Positions 62,041-64,000 of a stretch of 64,000 nt of DNA are shown piece by piece (position 1 is the first letter of the stretch; each line of letters opens with the position of its first letter). The translations under genes were made by a program, and so were the position numbers. Under the pieces are notes generated by a model. That model was given only the letters and a program-made list of their open reading frames with translations, searched no databases and was not told the DNA's origin. The DNA is from Branchiostoma floridae (taxonomy: Eukaryota > Chordata > Leptocardii > Amphioxiformes > Branchiostomatidae): positions 22,453,640-22,517,639 of the forward strand of contig NC_049982.1 in the NCBI RefSeq assembly GCF_000003815.2, in the 5' to 3' direction.

Positions 62041-62325
62041 AAAGGAAATTTCCTCATAGTTGGATATCTATTATGAAATCTGTGAAAAGGAAACTAATAA
62101 GACTCCAGTGACTGGAAAGAACATTTTGTCATAGTTGGATATCTCTCATGGAAGCTGTGAAAAATAGAAACTAATAAGACTACAGTGACTGGAAAGTAAA
62201 TTTCCTCATAGTTAGATATCTTTTATGGAAGTGAAATAAGAAACTAATTAGACTGACAGTGACTGGAAAGGAATTTTGGGCATCTATTCTGAAAGCTTTG
62301 TCAAATAGAAACTAATAACACTACA
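62041..62325. repeat. 76-77-bp tandem array, about 3.7 copies
   Basis: CATAGTTGGATATCT starts at 62054, 62130 and 62207, with a degraded fourth copy near 62275. Between them 'GAAACTAATAAGACTnCAGTGACTGGAAAG' recurs. It lies entirely in the intron between exons 8 and 9. Confidence 0.85.
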
Positions 62326-62497
62326 GACATAGACATGTAAGCTATAGAGGTGTGTATTTATACATATGATTAATCACAGCTTCCTGCAATAACCGGATGT
62401 CTCGGTGGGGGGGACGTCCCATGGACGTCCTTCACTTTGTGGTGCTTTAAGCTAATAATATACGAAAACCTTCAATCAGCCCTTTTAGTATCTGCTA

Positions 62498-62730
62498 TTA
62501 TACCCCTGTCACATTATCCACGATCCTCGGGCGTATCGATAGAAGATCGGCCATATTTAAGATCTACAGATCGCGTATTTTTAACCTGAAAACCGTCCCA
62601 GTCACATATAAGCCATACTTTGTACATTGTACAATTGTTGTGCAATTAAGTTATCATTATAAGCGAGGCTCGGACGATCCCCGCGGAATCGTCGTCCGAT
62701 CGATTTTCGCCAAATGGGACAGGGGTATAA
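62498..62730. mobile_element. MITE with TTATACCCCTGTC inverted ends
   Basis: TTATACCCCTGTCACAT (from 62498) pairs with ATGGGACAGGGGTATAA (to 62730), one mismatch in 17. The element is 233 bp and non-coding. Inner arms rich in GATC/CGATCG words are partly self-complementary. It is in the intron between exons 8 and 9. Confidence 0.8.
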
Positions 62731-63353
62731 GGAACAAGGACGTTATATAACGTCCTTGAAAGAACTCAACAACTTAGAACTTACATCACACCATGTCCAT
62801 TAATTTGCAACGGAAAATGGAAATCAGATCCTACAAGTAATTTCACACCCATTCGTCGTTAATAAGGAAATTACGTTAGAAAATGATTTTTCAACGTACG
62901 TAAGCATCGATATGAACCAGTAACCACTAACGATCGTTGACTAAGCTTTTGCTATTGTCAGCGGTGCTAGCAGATTTAATGTTTGACATTTTTCCGCTGG
63001 ACCCGACTTTTTCCATAAGTATTATTTGGATCCTAAAATGTGTCCATTGATTTTCATTGGTACCTACATGTACGACAAGTGTTGTCGCTGAGGCTTATTC
63101 TAGACGACAGCAATGTCGCCAAAAAGTTACTTAGTTTACTTTTATTGCCACCATGCACTGGTATCAAATGGGAAAGCATCAAATGCGTAGCTACGTCGTC
63201 ATTGTGTCTTGAAAGAAATGGTGGTTCTCCTAACGCTTGACGACGAATAGTCCCTTCTTGTATCCCACACATAATACTTGTCCTTGCGGACGAGTACGAA
63301 TACGTTACTGTCATCTCCAACCACAGTTTACGATTTGCCTTCTTTTCATGCAG

Positions 63354-63413
63354 CCGGTGGAGACGAGATACACGTTTCACAACCTGACATTTGACAGTAA
63401 TTACACAGTACTG
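63354..63413 (+). CDS. ANOS1: anosmin-1, exon 9 (end part of FnIII-2; gene continues beyond the window)
   Basis: Acceptor CTTCTTTTCATGCAG, 20 codons PVETRYTFHNLTFDSNYTVL, donor GTAAGT, phase 0 on both sides. YTFHNLTFDSNYTVL is the LxxxxxYxVxV strand E-F signature of an FnIII domain and directly follows VRIDR of exon 8. With exons 7 and 8 it makes FnIII-2 nearly complete. The G strand, any further FnIII repeats, the basic C-terminus and the stop must lie to the right of the window. Confidence 0.85.
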
Positions 63414-64000
63414 GTAAGTACGTTAAATAGAGCTATTCAAACTTGTGGCAGATTTGTAACGACATAGGGAGAAGTGTGCGCACGAACTATACGGTATACG
63501 GCAATCATTTGTAGCACTGTAGGAAAAATCTTCTAGACAAAAGACAAATATGATTCGAGCGAGTTGATAAAAGACTACATCATAATATATATATATATAT
63601 ATATATCAATGGGCGGAGGCACTGTTTTGTTGCTGACATGGTGGTGGGTGGTATGATGGAGCCAGGGCAGAGACATTTTGCAACTTGAGTCATTCTTTAC
63701 ATTCTAAAAGAACACGGCGTCTTTCAAAAGGCACGTTGATGTTTGTTGAATGCACGTTGGAGTTCGTGACGCCTGTTGAAGGTTCGGTGAAGGTACGTTT
63801 GTGTTGTCAGACTCTAACGTACCTCAACAGTGCCTCTGCTCAATGAGATAGGGGCCATGGATCTGAATATTCTTGAGCTCAGGATGTTGCTTTACCAATG
63901 GCTTACAGTACAGGCGGAACTCAGCCTGAGCTGCAGCATAACAGACCGACAACCCCCTTCCTGAAAGTAGTGTGGTATATTCCATAGACATCGGGTCAGT
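63414..64000 (+). other. anosmin intron after exon 9, open to the right edge
   Basis: The intron starts at GTAAGT. It includes an (AT)n run at about 63585-63606 and a loosely repeated 'GCACGTTG(A/G)' motif at 63731-63770. No further exon with both FnIII similarity and splice sites is visible before the window ends. Confidence 0.5.

Overview
Organism and gene content. The window is animal genomic DNA: intron-rich, AT-leaning, crowded with small tandem arrays and decayed mobile elements, and with two assembly gaps of N (19543-19642 and 21741-21853). It looks most like a lancelet (Branchiostoma). That is an inference from the repeat families I recognise (CR1-like LINE 3' ends, tRNA-headed SINEs, short palindromic MITEs) and from a chordate-type anosmin gene; a hemichordate or echinoderm is not strictly excluded. 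The only protein-coding gene I can support is on the + strand and spans the right four fifths of the window. It is an anosmin-1 homologue (ANOS1, formerly KAL1), a secreted heparan-sulphate-binding matrix protein.

Layout. Bases 1-12240 have no recognisable gene. They hold a 59-bp duplication, a roughly 260-bp array (4893-5735), and a hexanucleotide GTACCA array of about 520 bp (8490-9009). A candidate promoter and 5' leader (12240-12755) precede anosmin exon 1 (12756-12878), which encodes the signal peptide. Intron 1 is 26.4 kb and carries most of the mobile DNA: several MITEs, a duplicated 340-bp segment, a dead LINE (22655-23640), a possible 1-kb DNA transposon (24069-25092), and two degenerate satellite-like arrays (28640-30135). 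Exon 2 (39311-39361), exon 3 (50651-50731) and exon 4 (51055-51109) complete the Cys-rich domain. Intron 2 contains a promoter-like cluster at 48090-48320. Intron 4 is 9.2 kb and holds SINE/LINE debris and an interstitial vertebrate-type telomere array (59948-60092). Exons 5-9 (60353-63413) encode fibronectin type III repeat 1 and most of repeat 2. The gene runs off the right edge.

How the pieces fit. All nine exons join in frame (intron phases 0,0,0,1,0,1,1,0,0 after exons 1-9) to give 312 residues. The order is signal peptide, ten-cysteine region, FnIII-1, FnIII-2 (partial). The ten cysteines match the number and approximate spacing of vertebrate anosmin-1. I found no exon for the WAP four-disulphide core that normally sits between the Cys-rich region and FnIII-1. 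The intron at that point is phase 1 and 9.2 kb long without gaps, so either the domain is absent or its exon is too diverged to read by eye. This is the most notable biological point in the window. No undescribed multi-gene system is visible.
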